Shown piece after piece: positions 25,671 through 33,903 of a stretch of 64,000 nt of DNA (position 1 is its first letter; each line of letters starts with the position of its first letter). This stretch comes from COE1 sp949066965. GTDB taxonomy: Bacteria > Bacillota > Clostridia > Lachnospirales > Lachnospiraceae. Position numbers and translations under genes: made by a program. The notes beneath the pieces are model-generated. The model saw only the letters and a program-made list of their open reading frames with translations, was not told the origin of the DNA and made no database searches. Location of the stretch: assembly GCA_949066965.1 (NCBI GenBank), contig CARTDA010000018.1:6353-70352 (forward strand), in the 5' to 3' direction.

Positions 25671-27222
25671 ATGTATCACACTCCCCCGCCATTGCAATCC
25701 GTTCCCTGAGCAGGCCAAGCGCATCCAGCAGGCAGTTGTACTCGCTTACCATGTCGGACAGTCCGCTGTCTTTCCACAACAGCTCCAGATATTCCCCATA
25801 TCTTCGGATGAGGCTGTCAACCATGGCTGGTCCATACCCGCCCCTGAGTTTTAACCGTTTCCCATTTCCGTCATCCCCCGCTGCCGGATGCCTGTCAGAT
25901 GTGTCAGGTCCTGTCACGCTTTCTGCTGCCCGCATGTCTCCCCCGGATGTGTCAGATTCTGTCACATTTTCAGGATTACCATCCTGCCCGGGATTCCCTT
26001 TGTCCGTACACTGTACTCCTGCAAGTTCTTCTGCAAATTCTTCCGCAAAACCTTTCCAGAAGTAATATACCGGAATTACATCAACTTCCCCCGTATGGAT
26101 GTATTCAACCTGATACCCCGTCCGGTACGTTACCCTTACGTTCTGGTTCTCGTATGGGAGCATGCGGTAAAATATGTTTTCCGCCGCCGTACTGTTCGCA
26201 CCAATATCCTGCCCCTCCCGCACCGCCATGAATAGTTCACGCAGTATGTCTTCCGGGAAGTCACCACCCATACGGAATATGAACTGAACCGCACTGTCCA
26301 CATCGTCCCTGCTGTCTGTATAACAGGGTTCCTTCTTTTCCGCTGCCGCCTGCACACCTGGTGTGGCAGATTCTGTCACAATTTCCGTACCGGTATCCGC
26401 CATTTCCACGTCTTTTTCAGGCGTGACAGATTCTGTCACAATTTTTTTGTCTGGAACAACTGCATCCGGCCGTCCATCCGCCACCAGCGTCATCTGTCCG
26501 GGCACAGACCTGCTGCCAAGAAGGCATTTTATGTCCTCCGTGGTAAATCCCCCCCTGCCAGCCGATATCCTGCCCAGTTCCGCCTGAAGCTCCGGTTCAA
26601 GCCTTGCAGCCTCATACGCAAGCGATATGCCGATGCCCCCGTCCCTGAACACTGACATGAGCCATGTGTCCAGCCTTGTGCCGATGGTGTTGTACACCGC
26701 AATCTGCCCCTCCGACACGCCAAGGTAGTCCGCTTCCAGTGACCGCACCCTGCCGTCGAGCCCGTGCAGCTTTTTCAGCTTCGGTATAATTTCCCTGAGC
26801 TTCATGTGCTGCATGACCCTTTCCCAGTCCGTAAGTTCTCTCTGTGTGCTGTTGGTCATGACAAGGAGCATTTCCTCCGTGTCACGGTCAATGCCCTCGA
26901 GGACAACCGCAGGGATATACTGAAATTCACCATGTCCCTCCCCCACAAGCTCCAGGCATGCCCGGATGCGTCTGTGTCCTGAAACCGCCCGGTATGGCAT
27001 CCTGTAAGCACCTGGTATCCTGGCGACGATTACGTTCTGGCGGACGCCGCCCATTGCATATATGCTGTTCTTGAGCTGCTCGATGTTGCTCATCCCATAA
27101 AAATTGTTGTCATTCATCTGTATGTCATGCACGTTTACGCTCTCGACCGTCCCGTTTTCCACGGCCCCCCCGCCGCTGCTCATCTCATTCATCATGTCCA
27201 TAATCGAAAATCCCCTAGCCAT
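25651..27222 (-). CDS. parB: ParB-family partition/nuclease-like protein
   Basis: A 523-residue ParB. The N-terminal domain (residues 35-120) has NIEQLKNSIYAMGGVRQNV and the CTP-binding/ParB box YRAVSGHRRIRACLEL; the DNA-binding domain follows (WERVMQHMKLREIIPKLKK and ADYLGVSEGQIAVYNTIG). The long C-terminal half is Thr/Asp/Pro-rich with repeated VTES-TP phrases. The ATG at 27222 overlaps the parA stop by eight bases. With ParA it would form a segregation system for the extrachromosomal element. The repeated phrases are encoded by palindromes that may themselves be binding sites. Confidence 0.85.
   Translation of the reverse strand: MARGFSIMDMMNEMSSGGGAVENGTVESVNVHDIQMNDNNFYGMSNIEQLKNSIYAMGGVRQNVIVARIPGAYRMPYRAVSGHRRIRACLELVGEGHGEFQYIPAVVLEGIDRDTEEMLLVMTNSTQRELTDWERVMQHMKLREIIPKLKKLHGLDGRVRSLEADYLGVSEGQIAVYNTIGTRLDTWLMSVFRDGGIGISLAYEAARLEPELQAELGRISAGRGGFTTEDIKCLLGSRSVPGQMTLVADGRPDAVVPDKKIVTESVTPEKDVEMADTGTEIVTESATPGVQAAAEKKEPCYTDSRDDVDSAVQFIFRMGGDFPEDILRELFMAVREGQDIGANSTAAENIFYRMLPYENQNVRVTYRTGYQVEYIHTGEVDVIPVYYFWKGFAEEFAEELAGVQCTDKGNPGQDGNPENVTESDTSGGDMRAAESVTGPDTSDRHPAAGDDGNGKRLKLRGGYGPAMVDSLIRRYGEYLELLWKDSGLSDMVSEYNCLLDALGLLRERIAMAGECDTYENGND
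25900..26440. repeat. Four parS-like palindromes inside parB
   Basis: Four 19-bp sites share the form TGTGACAG-ATT-CTGTCACA: 25900-25918, 25948-25966, 26362-26380 and 26422-26440, with up to four mismatches. They are grouped in two pairs (start-to-start 48 and 60 bases). Candidate ParB-binding centromere, unproven. Confidence 0.65.
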
Positions 27223-27982
27223 TGCCTGCAATCCCCCTTTCATACTCCGCGGCAAACTCCCTGTATGCCCTTGCCGCCCCGCACCTGGGGGAATAGACGG
27301 CTACCGGTTCCCTGACAAACGTGCTCCGGCTTACCATCGGCGACCATTTTATTTTCGTGTCGAACACCCTCCCGCACATCTGCCTTAATGTTTCCACGCC
27401 GTCATTGTGGAAATTGTCGTTCCTGTACTGCGTGACAAGGCAGCCTGCAAAGTTCAGCCCCGGATTATAATACTTTTTTACGTCATCCATCTGCCTGGTA
27501 ATTTCAAGCAGGCCGTCAAAGGCAAACTCGTCGATTGTGACCGGGATGATGACATCGTCGCTCGCAACGAGCGCGTTGATGACCGACATGTTGATGTCCG
27601 GTGCACAGTCAATGACACAGAATGTATAATCATCCCTTACTTTTCCGAGTGCGTCCCTGATGCGTGTCTGCTGCGGTTTCGCAGCGTCAAGCATCACCTG
27701 CCTGTCCGCACTGATCAGCGACATGTTTGCCGGGACGACGTCCAGCCCCCCGTACATGGTCCGCACTGCCGCATCCCTGATTCCCGCACTGCCGAGCATG
27801 ATGTCGGACAGGCTGGCCGTATTATAGCCGTGGCATTTCAAAAACTTGCTTGTGTTTCCCTGCTTGTCGCAGTCAATGAGCAGCACCCTGCTGCCCCTGC
27901 GGTTCAGCTCACAGGCAAAATTTATGCTTGTCACGGTCTTTGCGCACCCGCCCTTTAAGTTAATAATGCTTACCGTCCTCAT
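27215..27982 (-). CDS. parA: ParA-family partition ATPase
   Basis: A 255-residue deviant-Walker ATPase. Walker A is INLKGGCAKTVTSINFA, the A' motif VLLIDCDKQGN, Walker B CVIDCAPDINM. The G-C-A substitution within KGG-x-K-T is seen in some phage and plasmid ParAs. The ATG at 27982 has GGGAGG in front; the ORF's longer reading has no RBS. It is followed by parB with overlap. ParA moves or tethers ParB-parS complexes on the nucleoid. Confidence 0.9.
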   Translation of the reverse strand: MRTVSIINLKGGCAKTVTSINFACELNRRGSRVLLIDCDKQGNTSKFLKCHGYNTASLSDIMLGSAGIRDAAVRTMYGGLDVVPANMSLISADRQVMLDAAKPQQTRIRDALGKVRDDYTFCVIDCAPDINMSVINALVASDDVIIPVTIDEFAFDGLLEITRQMDDVKKYYNPGLNFAGCLVTQYRNDNFHNDGVETLRQMCGRVFDTKIKWSPMVSRSTFVREPVAVYSPRCGAARAYREFAAEYERGIAGNG

Positions 27983-28098
27983 ACCTGTTCCCTCCCAGTA
28001 ATTCCCCTGTCTCCCGCCGGATGGCGGGAGGCTTATCATGGCTTTTTGTGATATATAAATCCCTTCCGGGTAATCCAAAAGGCTTCTTCACCCAGTAC

Positions 28099-28542
28099 TT
28101 ACTGTGCACTGCCGAACTTTTTCTTAAGCTCGTCCACTGCCCAGTTCGTGTACTGGTGGCGGTTCGTCAGTATGGCATTCACCAGGTGTCCCTGCGCCCG
28201 CACTGCCACCCTGCGCCAGAGGTCTTCATTTGCAAGGGGTTTTCCCCTTGCCGTCTGGAAACCGTTCCCCTTCCATTTCCTGATGTTCCCGCAGTTAAAT
28301 GCGCCCGCTACCGTGGATGAATCCGTGTACACCGTTATTTCCGCAGGCCTGCGGAAATGTGCCAGTGCGGATGACAGCGCCGACAGGTTTATCCGGTTCA
28401 CGGTCGTATCGTATTCAGTCCCGAACTCCGTGTATGTGGCGTCACCCCTTTGCGTTGCCGTGCATATCACGTACACATACGCCGCGCTCCTGCATTTCAT
28501 GCTGGTCATGTTGTGTGTAATGTAAATGTCAACGTGCTTCAT
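28099..28542 (-). CDS. Ribonuclease H-like protein
   Basis: A 147-residue RNase H fold from ATG 28542: MKHVDIYITHNM (first strand, with acidic residue), AEITVYTDSSTVAGAF (third acidic) and HQYTNWAVDEL (last helix). It resembles RNase HI domains in phage replication regions and could remove RNA primers or hybrids. The full D-E-D-D set was not clearly located. Overlaps the loader gene by 14 bases. Confidence 0.7.
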   Translation of the reverse strand: MKHVDIYITHNMTSMKCRSAAYVYVICTATQRGDATYTEFGTEYDTTVNRINLSALSSALAHFRRPAEITVYTDSSTVAGAFNCGNIRKWKGNGFQTARGKPLANEDLWRRVAVRAQGHLVNAILTNRHQYTNWAVDELKKKFGSAQ

Positions 28543-29422
28543 TCTGTCCCCCCTTCCCGAACGGCGTGTCAGGTGCATCCACGAACCTGTCGTAGCTGTC
28601 CATGTGCTGTAACAGCCTGCCCTTCCGTTCCTCCGCCTTCATTGACCGCACCGGCTCCTCCGGCCAGTGCAGCGCCAGGCACATGTCGTTAATCCTGTCC
28701 GCCGTGGCAGGATGCACGGGCAGCCCCGCCATGACAAAATTGCTCGTGATGATGCACAGCCTTCCCGCCTTGTACCGTTCATTGACCAGGTCATGCAGCA
28801 CGTCCTTCCCCGATTCAGTGATCTTGGTGACACCAAGGTCATCAATCACAAGCAGGTCCGTATCATAATACTTCCTCACATCCGCCCTCAATACCCAGTC
28901 ACTGTTTTTGCCACCCCATGTTTTTTTTACATCCTCATAAAAATCCTCAAATTTTGTAAAGCGCACGGCAATGTTGTACCTTGTACAGATGCTCCCGCAT
29001 ATGGCGTTGGCAACCATGGTCTTGCCGCTCCCCTTTTCCCTGGAATATATGTACAGCCCCACGCCCTCGTCCTGCCACCGGCGGAAATCATAAACAAAGC
29101 TCTCAACAATACGCCTGAGTTTCGATATGTCTTTTTCATAAGTACCCCATGGAAATTTTGCAACGTCCAGTTCCCTGTATTCCGCAATGATTCCCGATAT
29201 GTCCCGGAGCGTGCCCGCCCTGCAGTATGGGCAGTACATCACCGTGCTTATTTTCCCCTCCGCGGGCTTGCGCGAATTCGTCGGGTACAGGTCCATGAAT
29301 CCCATGTCCCTGCAGTGCGCACACTTATATGCCGGCGGTTTATATTCTGCCGCACGTGTCCGGTGCCCTTCCCATTTCCTGCGGTATGCCTCCATGACCT
29401 CCACCAAGTCATACTCTGCCAT
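28529..29422 (-). CDS. DnaC-like helicase loader
   Basis: A 297-residue AAA+ ATPase: N-terminal zinc-binding segment with C-x2-C pairs (YKCAHCRDMG and YCPYCRAG), Walker A SREKGSGKTMVANA, Walker B LLVIDDLGVT, sensor ITSNF. It loads the replicative helicase onto the phage origin. It follows the initiator gene by seven bases. Confidence 0.9.
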   Translation of the reverse strand: MAEYDLVEVMEAYRRKWEGHRTRAAEYKPPAYKCAHCRDMGFMDLYPTNSRKPAEGKISTVMYCPYCRAGTLRDISGIIAEYRELDVAKFPWGTYEKDISKLRRIVESFVYDFRRWQDEGVGLYIYSREKGSGKTMVANAICGSICTRYNIAVRFTKFEDFYEDVKKTWGGKNSDWVLRADVRKYYDTDLLVIDDLGVTKITESGKDVLHDLVNERYKAGRLCIITSNFVMAGLPVHPATADRINDMCLALHWPEEPVRSMKAEERKGRLLQHMDSYDRFVDAPDTPFGKGGQNEAR

Positions 29423-29429
29423 AAATACC

Positions 29430-30326
29430 TCACTCTATCACGACCGAATTGTACAGCCGCCGGCACTCCGCCGATATGCCTCCCGAACCTTCATTTTCCG
29501 GGGTGCTCCGCTGGTTCAGGTAATTTTCAAAATGTGACGGCCTGAAAAGCGTCTGCGGCCTGATGTATTTGCACATGTCAGGATTATTGACCCATTCCGC
29601 ATATTTTGTGTCTATGACCTTACAAAAATCCTCCACCGTGAACCCGTCATTGAGCCTTGCGTTAACCATGTCGGCCGTCGCCCTGCTCTGGTACTTATAG
29701 TCCGTACCGCATACACGGTTAAAATAATCTATTATCTGCCGCACTTCTTCCGGATGCGTTTTGTCCTTCGTCTTTTTAGTTTTAGGTTTATGAGGTTTTT
29801 CAGGCATGCTTCCAGGCGCACTGCCGGATGTACCGTCGGGCGTGCCCGACAATATATATTTATTATTATCTAGGTTATTATTAGTATTATATATATTATT
29901 ATTGGTACCGGAATCCGGTACGCCCCCATACTGGTTTTCGGTACGCCCCATACCAGAATCCGGTACACCCCCATACCGGTTTTCGGTACACCCCATACCA
30001 GAATCCGGTACGGTATCCGGTTTTTCATCACCCGCATCCTCCGGTATGGCTGTCCTGTATTCGCAGAACTTCACATTGTTTACAAAATTGTCCCTCTTGA
30101 CCAGGCATCCCTTCCCGAGCAGAGACTTTATGACGCTCTGGGCGGTTGATTTTGACGCATTTATCCAGTTCGCGATGTAGTTCAGGCTGCCTGAAAAATA
30201 CTGCTCCCCGTCCTGCGTGAACCCATACAGCAGGGCATAGACAATCAGCTCGTTGCCCTTCAGCCCCAGGTCTCGCACCATAAACTCCTGTATACATATA
30301 TACCTTTCCCTTCTGACCGCTTCCAT
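29430..30326 (-). CDS. Phage replication initiator
   Basis: A 298-residue initiator. Residues 1-95 form a winged helix of the RepA_N/DnaD-like phage initiator type (IVYALLYGFTQDGEQYFSGS, then SKSTAQSVIKSLLGKG). A middle low-complexity linker repeats VPDSGMG-TENRYGG. The C-terminal region is the conserved Phg_2220_C domain (IIDYFNRVCGTDYKY, IRPQTLFRPSHFENYL). The linker DNA holds repeats and an AT-rich tract, a candidate origin. ATG at 30326 is preceded by GGAGGTATGACGG. Confidence 0.85.
   Translation of the reverse strand: MEAVRRERYICIQEFMVRDLGLKGNELIVYALLYGFTQDGEQYFSGSLNYIANWINASKSTAQSVIKSLLGKGCLVKRDNFVNNVKFCEYRTAIPEDAGDEKPDTVPDSGMGCTENRYGGVPDSGMGRTENQYGGVPDSGTNNNIYNTNNNLDNNKYILSGTPDGTSGSAPGSMPEKPHKPKTKKTKDKTHPEEVRQIIDYFNRVCGTDYKYQSRATADMVNARLNDGFTVEDFCKVIDTKYAEWVNNPDMCKYIRPQTLFRPSHFENYLNQRSTPENEGSGGISAECRRLYNSVVIE
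29855..30025. other. Candidate phage replication origin
   Basis: An AT tract (29851-29910, largely TA/TTA steps) lies beside about five copies of a GGTAC-rich iteron (29910-30025, phrases such as CCAGAATCCGGTAC and CCGGTTTTCGGTAC). This lies within the initiator gene, the usual place of phage origins. Inference. Confidence 0.55.
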
Positions 30327-30391
30327 CCGTCATACCTCCTATAATCCCATAAATTATCCGTTTTTTGCCACACTGTACCAGGGGTACCGGT

Positions 30392-31141
30392 CTACCCCTG
30401 TTTATTACAGCTTCCGAACGCACCCGCATAGGGGGCTTCCAGAAAGATTCTCCTTGCCGTTTCCGTTGCGACGTCGCAACGGCTGCCTGCATTCCTGCGG
30501 AAAGCTATCCCATTGTCCCGTTTCCAGTAGTTATCTGCATCATGGTTTCCTCCCCCCGCCTTCATCCTTTCATGGCATCTGCTGCATACCCTGCCATCCC
30601 TGTCGAGCCTGTCATTGCAGATATAACAGAATCCATGCAGGGGCCTCTCACTTCTTGGGATGCCTCCTGACACGGCCTTTTTCTTCCAGTAACTCTTCAT
30701 TCTCCGTGCGGTATCCCTCCGGGCACACGTTTCGCACTTCTTTTTCCCTTCTGCCGCCTTGCGCCTGCCACAGCCGACGCATAAACCCTGTTCCGAACGC
30801 ACCCGGCAGCGCCGCCGGAAGGCCTCGCTGTTTTTTTTCCTCATGCCGTCACTGTCCCGTCTGCCCCTTCTCACGCAGTCCTTCGCCCTGCATTCAAAAC
30901 ATGTCCTGTCTTCCCCGAACACAATGTTTTTCCCACAGCATGTACACAGGCCGTGTGCCGCGTAAAAAATCCTGTCCTGTCTTCTCCATTCATTTTTCCC
31001 TGCCCTGCATTCGGGGCAGTATGCCTTTCCGTCCTTGTTTGCCTTCCCGCACCGCGTACACAGACCGTTGTTTTTCCTTTCCCAGTAAAGCCTTCTCATC
31101 CTCTGCGCCGCTGTCAGTGTCCCATTATTCAGTTCGTCCAT
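30392..31141 (-). CDS. Multi-zinc-ribbon phage protein
   Basis: A 249-residue basic protein with at least nine C-x2-C pairs (LCTRCGKAN, YCPECRAGK, LCTCCGKN, CFECRAKD, LCVGCGRR, CETCARRD, FCYICNDR, CSRCHERM), separated by Arg/Lys-rich helices. It is probably a nucleic-acid-binding protein with tandem zinc fingers. It lies before the initiator, and its end carries copy 2 of the 16-bp palindrome. Function unknown. Confidence 0.65.
   Translation of the reverse strand: MDELNNGTLTAAQRMRRLYWERKNNGLCTRCGKANKDGKAYCPECRAGKNEWRRQDRIFYAAHGLCTCCGKNIVFGEDRTCFECRAKDCVRRGRRDSDGMRKKNSEAFRRRCRVRSEQGLCVGCGRRKAAEGKKKCETCARRDTARRMKSYWKKKAVSGGIPRSERPLHGFCYICNDRLDRDGRVCSRCHERMKAGGGNHDADNYWKRDNGIAFRRNAGSRCDVATETARRIFLEAPYAGAFGSCNKQG
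30465..30480. repeat. 16-bp palindrome GTTGCGACGTCGCAAC, copy 2
   Basis: Perfect copy inside the coding end of the zinc-ribbon gene, where it encodes R-C-D-V-A-T. Confidence 0.9.
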
Positions 31142-31201
31142 AAAATCAAGAAGCCCATGTACATGTTACCCCGATCGGAGGCCGGCTCCTTTCCCTTTTA
31201 T

Positions 31202-31825
31202 TTAATTCTGCCAGGTTATTCCGTACACGTGGTAGTCCCGCTGGAAGTCCCTCACGCCCTTCTGGTGGGCAATCGTGTGGTGCATCCGGCACAGGCATAT
31301 CTTCCTGTTCGCCGTGTCATCATAGTGTCTCCTGTCGTGTCCCATGCCAATCGCGTCCCAGTGGTGTATCTCCCCGTCCCTGCCGCATATGGCACATTTC
31401 CTGTGTTTCATGCACTGGTACAGGTATGTCGTGATATCATCCGTCCTGTCAGAAAGCCTGTCGGAAGTGATTACGCCATTTTTCAGGCAGTAGTCCGTGA
31501 GCGTGTTGATGAAGTCCCTTGCCACGCACATCGGGCAGTCCGCAAGCGAGAAGTAGCCGCTTCCGGTGGACACGATGTGCACGTACTTCATGACCTCCTT
31601 TGTCTCCTCCGGCGTATAGCCCGTGTATACCGAGATGTCACGGAGCGTCGCATAAATCTTTTTGCGCTGGTCGGGTGACAGCGTCCGCCCGTCCACAAGC
31701 TGCAGCGCCACGTCCCTGACATTCCTGTCCGCAATGGCTGCTGCCAGCCGGGTATTCTCGACACGCACCACGATGTCAACACTGCTGCCGTTATCGCGTA
31801 CTGCCATGATTTTCCCATTCTCCAT
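31202..31825 (-). CDS. Putative HNHc nuclease (early phage gene)
   Basis: A 207-residue protein from ATG 31825 (GGAGGAAGTG upstream). The C-terminal HNH domain has two CxxC-like ligands (CAICGRDGEIHHWDAIGMGH, and ICLCRMHHTIAHQKG). The N-terminal 100 residues are all-alpha (VALQLVDGRTLSPDQRKKIY). It matches the pattern of the phage putative HNHc nuclease family often found with recombination genes. Confidence 0.8.
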   Translation of the reverse strand: MENGKIMAVRDNGSSVDIVVRVENTRLAAAIADRNVRDVALQLVDGRTLSPDQRKKIYATLRDISVYTGYTPEETKEVMKYVHIVSTGSGYFSLADCPMCVARDFINTLTDYCLKNGVITSDRLSDRTDDITTYLYQCMKHRKCAICGRDGEIHHWDAIGMGHDRRHYDDTANRKICLCRMHHTIAHQKGVRDFQRDYHVYGITWQN

Positions 31826-32007
31826 GTATGTCACTTCCTCCATGTGCTTTCTACGTGGCGCACAGGCTGCATGATGCCTGCGCACCCGGAATTTAATTGG
31901 GTCAGAAGTCGTGATGCTTGTGCACCACGTACAAAGCACACCAGCCTGTCCACCAGCACCATCCGGACAGTGCACTTTATTGTGCACTGCGCAGAAAGTG
32001 CCGTATG
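31826..32007. other. Short non-coding gap
   Basis: No convincing small gene. Pieces of an inverted repeat (TGCGCACCC/CTTGTGCACCACG) may form weak hairpins. Confidence 0.3.
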
Positions 32008-32193
32008 TTACTTGGAAATTCCCTGCTGTCTGTTGCGTTCCACGCATTTAAGTATGTTTGCTGCTGCCCTTTCAAGTTCCTTGTGCCTCCTCTGGTACTC
32101 TTCCGGAGGAAGGTCAGGTCTTATTACTACTGACGTACCATTGCCGTGATGAAACACCTTTACTTCCTTAATTCCATATTCCGGTTCTTTCAT
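32008..32193 (-). CDS. Small phage protein
   Basis: A 61-residue protein (MKEPEYGIKEVKVFHHGNGT) with a hairpin followed by a helix (YQRRHKELERAAANIL). RBS GGAAAGG. A usual small early phage gene; function unknown. Confidence 0.6.
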   Translation of the reverse strand: MKEPEYGIKEVKVFHHGNGTSVVIRPDLPPEEYQRRHKELERAAANILKCVERNRQQGISK

Positions 32194-32333
32194 ACTTCCA
32201 CATCCTTTCCTGGATTTTATAAATCTTATGAATTTATTAGTTGTCTAAATTATAAAAAATCCTTTTAGGTATTTTATTTTTTCCTTGTTTCCGTTATAAT
32301 GACATTATTATGACATCACAAAGGAGGTTTATT

Positions 32334-32522
32334 ATGCTTAATAAATTTACACTGCGCATTTCGGATTTAACCCTGGCAAAACTTAGGTATATTGCAAAAC
32401 ATGATGGACGTTCTGCCAATAAGGAGCTCGAACAGATTGTCCTGAATCATATTGCAAAGTTTGAGCAGAAGCACGGTGCAATCAGACCTGAAGATTATAA
32501 GGATTACTTAAAATCAAGTTAA
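32334..32522 (+). CDS. Arc-type ribbon-helix-helix protein
   Basis: A 62-residue RHH repressor: strand KFTLRISDL, helix TLAKLRYIAKHDG, then SANKELEQIVLNHIAKF. The ATG at 32334 has AAGGAGG upstream. A TATAAT (32295-32300) and direct repeats ATGACAT x2 (about 32299-32315) lie before it, likely its own operator. It is the only rightward gene here within early leftward genes. Confidence 0.8.
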   Translation: MLNKFTLRISDLTLAKLRYIAKHDGRSANKELEQIVLNHIAKFEQKHGAIRPEDYKDYLKSS

Positions 32523-32557
32523 AAGTCAGGTCAAACATCACTTCCCGGCATTCCCTT

Positions 32558-32594
32558 TATACTGTACTTACAGGCTGTTGCAGCAGCCAAGTAC
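32558..32594 (+). promoter_or_regulatory. Leader module 1 (-10 plus hairpin)
   Basis: TATACT at 32558-32563 with a poor -35, followed by a hairpin at 32564-32594 whose ends are GTACTT/AAGTAC and whose inner stem is GGCTG/CAGCC. Nearly the same segment lies before 33036. Confidence 0.65.
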
Positions 32595-32615
32595 GAAAGA
32601 AAGGAGACTGTCCAA

Positions 32616-32798
32616 ATGAAAAAAACAAATAAAGAACTTGCTGTTGAACTTGCTTGTTCTGCCCTCAGGGCAATGGCAACAATACACTCATCTGCCGACA
32701 TAGCACCGACACCCTTGACAGGCAATGACATACAGAATATTTTGAACGATTGTTATTCCGCCGTATGTTCATTACCCAGCGAAGACAATGGAATATAA
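32616..32798 (+). CDS. Small protein behind leader module 1
   Basis: A 60-residue ORF (MKKTNKELAVELACSALRAM) with AAAGGAG 9 bases upstream. No family recognised. Its 3' end overlaps a leftward small gene. Confidence 0.5.
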   Translation: MKKTNKELAVELACSALRAMATIHSSADIAPTPLTGNDIQNILNDCYSAVCSLPSEDNGI

Positions 32799-32905
32799 TT
32801 TGTTGTTACAGCACTATTATTTCTTGCGGGAGGCTCCATGTTAATCCTGATAGCATGGAGTTCTTCTCTTATTTGCACTAACGCCCTGTATATTTTCCTT
32901 AGCAT
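32753..32905 (-). CDS. Small early phage protein
   Basis: A 50-residue protein (MLRKIYRALVQIREELHAIR) with GGAGGAGGTGG before its ATG at 32905. Its last 46 bases overlap the opposite ORF at 32616-32798. Function unknown. Confidence 0.5.
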   Translation of the reverse strand: MLRKIYRALVQIREELHAIRINMEPPARNNSAVTTNYIPLSSLGNEHTAE

Positions 32906-32953
32906 ATCCTTTTCCACCTCCTCCTGTATAGCTATTGTCCCACATTCCCGCCA

Positions 32954-33013
32954 TTGCTTTTTACTTATCCCTGACTTATACTGTACTTACAGGCTGTTGC
33001 AGCAACCAAGTAC
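32954..33013 (+). promoter_or_regulatory. Leader module 2 (promoter plus hairpin)
   Basis: TTGCTT (32954-32959), 17 bases, TATACT (32977-32982), then a hairpin at 32983-33013. 29 of 31 hairpin-region bases match leader module 1. Confidence 0.7.
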
Positions 33014-33035
33014 AGAAGAAAGGAGCCGTTTAAAC

Positions 33036-33284
33036 ATGAAGCTTGATATTACCTGTATGCGCGATATACTTTTATGTCTTGAAGACCGCCTAGTATTAAC
33101 AGATGAATTGGAATACAAATTCCTCAATTTGTCTGAAATAAGTCAGCCATTATGTAAATTTTCCATTTGCGATGTATTGTTCATTGTGGCGTGCAATGCT
33201 TTCATTAATATCTGCTGCCAGCATATCTGCTACGTTTTTAGCATCCAGAGGTGTTATTTCCTTTTGAACCATAACACCTCTTAG
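33036..33284 (+). pseudogene. DUF2513-like N-terminal fragment
   Basis: An 82-codon ORF with AAAGGAG and leader module 2 in front. Its first 35 residues (MKLDITCMRDILLCLEDRLV) look like the start of DUF2513 phage proteins, but the rest reads through the reverse of a leftward gene and is rich in Cys/Phe. It is probably a truncated gene whose 5' end survives. Confidence 0.45.
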
Positions 33285-33320
33285 TTCTTTTACAAGGTTC
33301 ACAAGTTCATCTCTTTCCAT
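33150..33320 (-). CDS. Small early phage protein
   Basis: A 56-residue helical protein (MERDELVNLVKELRGVMVQK) with AGGAAGGTG upstream of ATG 33320. It overlaps the ORF at 33036 on the other strand, and is the more convincing of the two. Function unknown. Confidence 0.55.
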   Translation of the reverse strand: MERDELVNLVKELRGVMVQKEITPLDAKNVADMLAADINESIARHNEQYIANGKFT

Positions 33321-33341
33321 TTTCCATCACCTTCCTGCGCA

Positions 33342-33605
33342 TTATTTTTCTCCGCCATGCTCCATTCTATCGCTAAATTCATCCCATAATTCCCAATCGT
33401 CAGCTGTCAGATCGTCTCCTGTCGGATTCCAGTTTCGACAGGAGGCAATTTCTTTTCCATCGTTGTAACTTACTATGATACAGGCGTCATAGGAATTTGT
33501 TGGCTCTATAAACGTATTATGCCGTCCGCTCTCGCGCCTTATATTATTTCTGTAAATCAGTTTGTGCTGTTCCATAGCTTTCTTTACTGCTTCTGATATT
33601 TTCAC
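33342..33605 (-). CDS. DUF2829-like protein (possible Tad2-type anti-defence)
   Basis: An 87-residue protein, GTG start, GGAGG upstream. It opens MKISEAVKKAMEQHKLIYRN and ends ADDWELWDEFSDRM. The beginning (a short helix followed by a strand) and the A-D-D-W-E ending are the hallmark of DUF2829 proteins, some of which act as Thoeris anti-defence 2. No defence system was seen here, so activity is unproven and the match is by eye. Confidence 0.5.
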   Translation of the reverse strand: MKISEAVKKAMEQHKLIYRNNIRRESGRHNTFIEPTNSYDACIIVSYNDGKEIASCRNWNPTGDDLTADDWELWDEFSDRMEHGGEK

Positions 33606-33631
33606 TTTTATCTTCCGCCTCCCCTCCTACT

Positions 33632-33871
33632 TCATACCAGTTCTGGATTATGGAACGGCTGGTCATATTGTTCCGTCTGATTCATTTCATTCTTTTCCAG
33701 ATTGTAAATGACCAGTTCTTCACTTGTCTGCGCTGCCTTCATCCCAGCATTAAATCCCTCTGCAAAAACGGTAACAATTGCAATCTGGGTATTATCTGCT
33801 TTGTTAAGTGCCTTAAACATATTTTCAAGTCCTGCTGCCTTTTCCAATTCTTTTGCTACCATGTTATTCAC
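33632..33871 (-). CDS. First early leftward gene
   Basis: A 79-residue protein (MVAKELEKAAGLENMFKALN) with GGGGAGGTG upstream of ATG 33871. It is the first gene after the divergent lytic promoter, where Cro-like or anti-repressor proteins often sit, but no helix-turn-helix is visible. Confidence 0.6.
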   Translation of the reverse strand: MNNMVAKELEKAAGLENMFKALNKADNTQIAIVTVFAEGFNAGMKAAQTSEELVIYNLEKNEMNQTEQYDQPFHNPELV

Positions 33872-33903
33872 CTCCCCTTTGTTGATAAATTGATTATATA
33901 CAC

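Noticed and set aside
31826..32007. Extension of the HNHc nuclease by 74 residues
   Set aside because: No RBS at the upstream start, whereas the ATG at 31825 has GGAGGAAGTG; the upstream residues look like non-coding sequence.
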